NCBI GenBank assembly: GCA_049976725.1 | Contig: JBMFHR010000041.1 | Coordinates: 1-7,282, forward strand | Origin: Conexivisphaera sp049976725 | GTDB lineage: Archaea; Thermoproteota; Nitrososphaeria; Conexivisphaerales; Conexivisphaeraceae | Direction of reading: 5' to 3' | DNA: 7,282 nucleotides | Shown here: piece after piece, positions 6,616 through 7,282 of the stretch | How the letters are laid out: each line of letters begins with the position of its first letter | Numbering within the stretch: position 1 is the first letter of the stretch | Notes under the pieces: model-generated | Seen by the model: only the letters and a program-made list of their open reading frames with translations | The model's database searches: none | What the model was told of the DNA's origin: nothing | Made by a program: the position numbers and the translations under genes

Positions 6616-6685
6616 CGCGGGCGAGGCCGCATCCCTCGCGGCGAGGTGCCCGCGCCGGTGAATCGCCACCGGGCCCGGGACGGGC
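6616..6685. other. Three hairpins in direct succession
   Basis: First hairpin: CGCGGGC (6616-6622) pairs with GCCCGCG (6648-6654), and inside it GCCGC (6626-6630) pairs with GCGGC (6638-6642), leaving a GAG/GAGGT internal loop and a 7-base end loop. Second: CCGGTG (6655-6660) with CACCGG (6667-6672), loop AATCGC. Third: GCCCG (6673-6677) with CGGGC (6681-6685), loop GGA. No unpaired base separates the three. All pairings are perfect Watson-Crick and exist on either strand. Function unknown; the GC content makes chance pairing easier. Confidence 0.4.
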
Positions 6686-6741
6686 CTTGCGACGCGGCGA
6701 CGATGGGGGTCGACGACGGGAACCTTGAGCTCGGGCCGCCG

Positions 6742-6783
6742 CGCCACGTCCGGGGCGGAACGTTCGGATCGGAGCGTCCGGAC
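6742..6783. repeat. Degenerate tandem repeat, three 14-base units
   Basis: The units are CGCCACGTCCGGGG, CGGAACGTTCGGAT and CGGAGCGTCCGGAC, directly joined. Units 2 and 3 agree at 11 of 14 positions; unit 1 agrees with unit 3 at 9 of 14. The shared core is (A/G)CGT(C/T)CGG, itself partly symmetric. The sequences on each side do not continue the pattern. Such an array could be a protein-binding site; no regulator is identified. Confidence 0.4.
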
Positions 6784-6785
6784 GC
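6774..6785. repeat. 12-base perfect palindrome
   Basis: GCGTCCGGACGC reads the same on both strands. It overlaps the last unit of the tandem repeat and the two bases after it. A dyad with no spacer is typical of a dimeric DNA-binding protein site, but no partner is known here. Confidence 0.45.
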
Positions 6786-6797
6786 GGCCTAGTTCCC

Positions 6798-6820
6798 GCC
6801 GGCTCGCCCCCGCGAGCGGC
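6798..6820 (-). terminator. Stable hairpin just after the nuclease-like gene, possible 3'-end signal
   Basis: GCTCGC (6802-6807) pairs with GCGAGC (6812-6817) around a four-base loop. Beyond one bulged base, GCC (6798-6800) pairs with GGC (6818-6820), giving nine pairs. It begins 9 bases after the stop of the minus-strand gene. Archaeal termination mainly uses T runs, and none follows, so this may instead mark or protect the 3' end of the message. Weak call. Confidence 0.25.
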
Positions 6821-6829
6821 ACAGACCGC

Positions 6830-7282
6830 CTACCTCTCGTAGGACGCCACCGCGTGGATTCCCAGCTCCTGGGCCCTCTCCTTCGCGTCAGGATATATGA
6901 CGTAGCCGAATATCACGCCCACGACCTCCGCGTCCCCGAAGAGATTCCTCGCGGATGAGAGCAGCTCGTTGAACCTGTCGACGTCCGACGCGTGGATCCT
7001 GGACTTGGCCTCGGCTATCACGATCGCCCTCCTTCCGCCCATCGATCCCTCGCCGTAGAGGTTCACCTCGTACTCCCTTTCCCCCACCCTCAGGAACTTC
7101 CTCTCCAGCTCGCCCATCTCGATCCCCAGGTGCCTGTGGAGCCACCCAGGGAGGACGACCCTGGCTATGTCCTCCAGCCCGAACCCGATTATCTCGCCGA
7201 GCGATGCGACCGACTTGTTGAGTACCCCGACGGCCTCCGCCAGCCTATCGACCCTCTCGGCCAGCTGGTTGAGCCTCTCCTC
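6830..7282 (-). CDS. Coiled-coil PD-(D/E)XK nuclease-like protein, C-terminal part (5' end outside window)
   Basis: The frame has no stop from the window edge to the TAG at 6830, giving 150 visible residues. Residues 1-30 form a clean heptad pattern (Leu4, Leu7, Val11, Leu14, Val18, Leu21, Val25, Leu28), so a coiled coil. Next come GFGLEDIARVVLPGWL with Glu37, then EREYEVNLYGEG, then AIVIAEAKSRI with Glu91 and Lys93, then DVDRFNELL, and a final VIFGYVIYPDAKERA. This arrangement matches archaeal proteins with a coiled coil followed by a PD-(D/E)XK-like domain (DUF3782-type), whose role is not well established. Where the catalytic Asp is expected, Asn74 stands in VNLYG. The ATG at 7117 (Met56) cannot be the true start: it would remove Glu37 and the coiled coil, and the open frame continues upstream. 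The gene lies on the same strand as mat, 375 bases upstream of it. Family assignment is from memory of the pattern. Confidence 0.7.
   Translation of the reverse strand, partial: EERLNQLAERVDRLAEAVGVLNKSVASLGEIIGFGLEDIARVVLPGWLHRHLGIEMGELERKFLRVGEREYEVNLYGEGSMGGRRAIVIAEAKSRIHASDVDRFNELLSSARNLFGDAEVVGVIFGYVIYPDAKERAQELGIHAVASYER

Larger units (their letters stand above)
6521..6829. other. Gap without a recognisable gene, very GC-rich and hairpin-rich
   Basis: This stretch lies between the mat promoter region and the stop codon of the nuclease-like gene. The open frames crossing it translate to low-complexity Arg/Pro/Gly-rich peptides without family features, and they lack the AGG-rich codon use of the neighbours, so I see no protein gene. 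It holds a run of seven G at 6594-6600, three adjoining hairpins (6616-6685), a 14-base tandem repeat (6742-6783) and a stable hairpin (6798-6820). I looked for tRNA, RNase P RNA, SRP RNA and C/D box signatures on both strands and found none. A structured non-coding RNA or a regulatory region is possible. Confidence 0.5.

Noticed and set aside
6580..6620. C-box-like ATGATGG and TTGATGC suggesting a C/D guide RNA
   Set aside because: No CTGA D box follows within a usable distance on this strand.
6755..6785. tRNA T-arm-like sequence GTTCGGATC
   Set aside because: No matching 5-base T stem, anticodon arm or acceptor stem around it.
6496..6822. Minus-strand frame of 108 residues in the intergenic gap
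   Set aside because: Arg/Pro-rich with codon use unlike the neighbours, and it overlaps the mat promoter elements. No start signal or family feature.
6521..6829. RNase P RNA or SRP RNA in the gap
   Set aside because: The conserved RNase P core (GAAAGTCC and ACAGAA types) and the SRP helix 8 sequence are absent on both strands as far as I can read.
6521..6829. SAM-sensing riboswitch controlling mat
   Set aside because: The predicted mat transcript starts at 6454, or at most near 6489, downstream of this block, so it would not be part of the mat message.

Overview
The window reads as chromosomal DNA from a GC-rich archaeon, probably a thermophilic member of the Thermoproteota/TACK group. The reasons are an archaeal-type S-adenosylmethionine synthetase, an isoleucyl-tRNA synthetase with the GWDTQGLPVE signature that I recall from crenarchaeal enzymes, an archaeal Trm112-like zinc protein, heavy use of AGG for arginine, and TATA boxes about 27 bases ahead of start codons. 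I cannot name the species. Almost every base from 80 to 6454 is coding and the genes are intact. I see no insertion sequence, CRISPR array, tRNA or rRNA.

Left part, plus strand: a leaderless promoter drives ileS (80-3208). Three bases later, behind a perfect GGAGGTG ribosome-binding site, lies an inositol-monophosphatase/fructose-bisphosphatase family gene (3212-4060). These two look like one operon.

Middle part, minus strand, read from right to left: mat, the archaeal SAM synthetase (6454-5240), then a compact methylenetetrahydrofolate-reductase-like gene (5238-4453) one base after it, then a Trm112-like gene (4421-4035) whose own TATA box overlaps the end of the MTHFR-like gene. Together they link C1/methionine metabolism, SAM synthesis and a probable activator of SAM-dependent methyltransferases. 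The Trm112-like gene converges with the phosphatase gene, and their 3' ends overlap by 26 bases.

Right part: a 375-base gap (6455-6829) holds the mat promoter, a second promoter-like copy 32 bases further upstream, three abutting hairpins, a degenerate 14-base tandem repeat ending in a 12-base perfect palindrome, and a strong hairpin just after the next gene. No known RNA family was recognised there. It is the least explained piece of the window. The right edge (6830-7282, minus) is the C-terminal part of a coiled-coil plus PD-(D/E)XK nuclease-like protein whose start lies outside the window.

The main general result is that all three promoters that can be matched to a gene place the transcription start on or next to the start codon. 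The genes inside operons instead use a Shine-Dalgarno site or direct coupling. No clearly new system is present. The intergenic block 6520-6829 and the mat/MTHFR-like/Trm112 cluster are the parts most worth checking.
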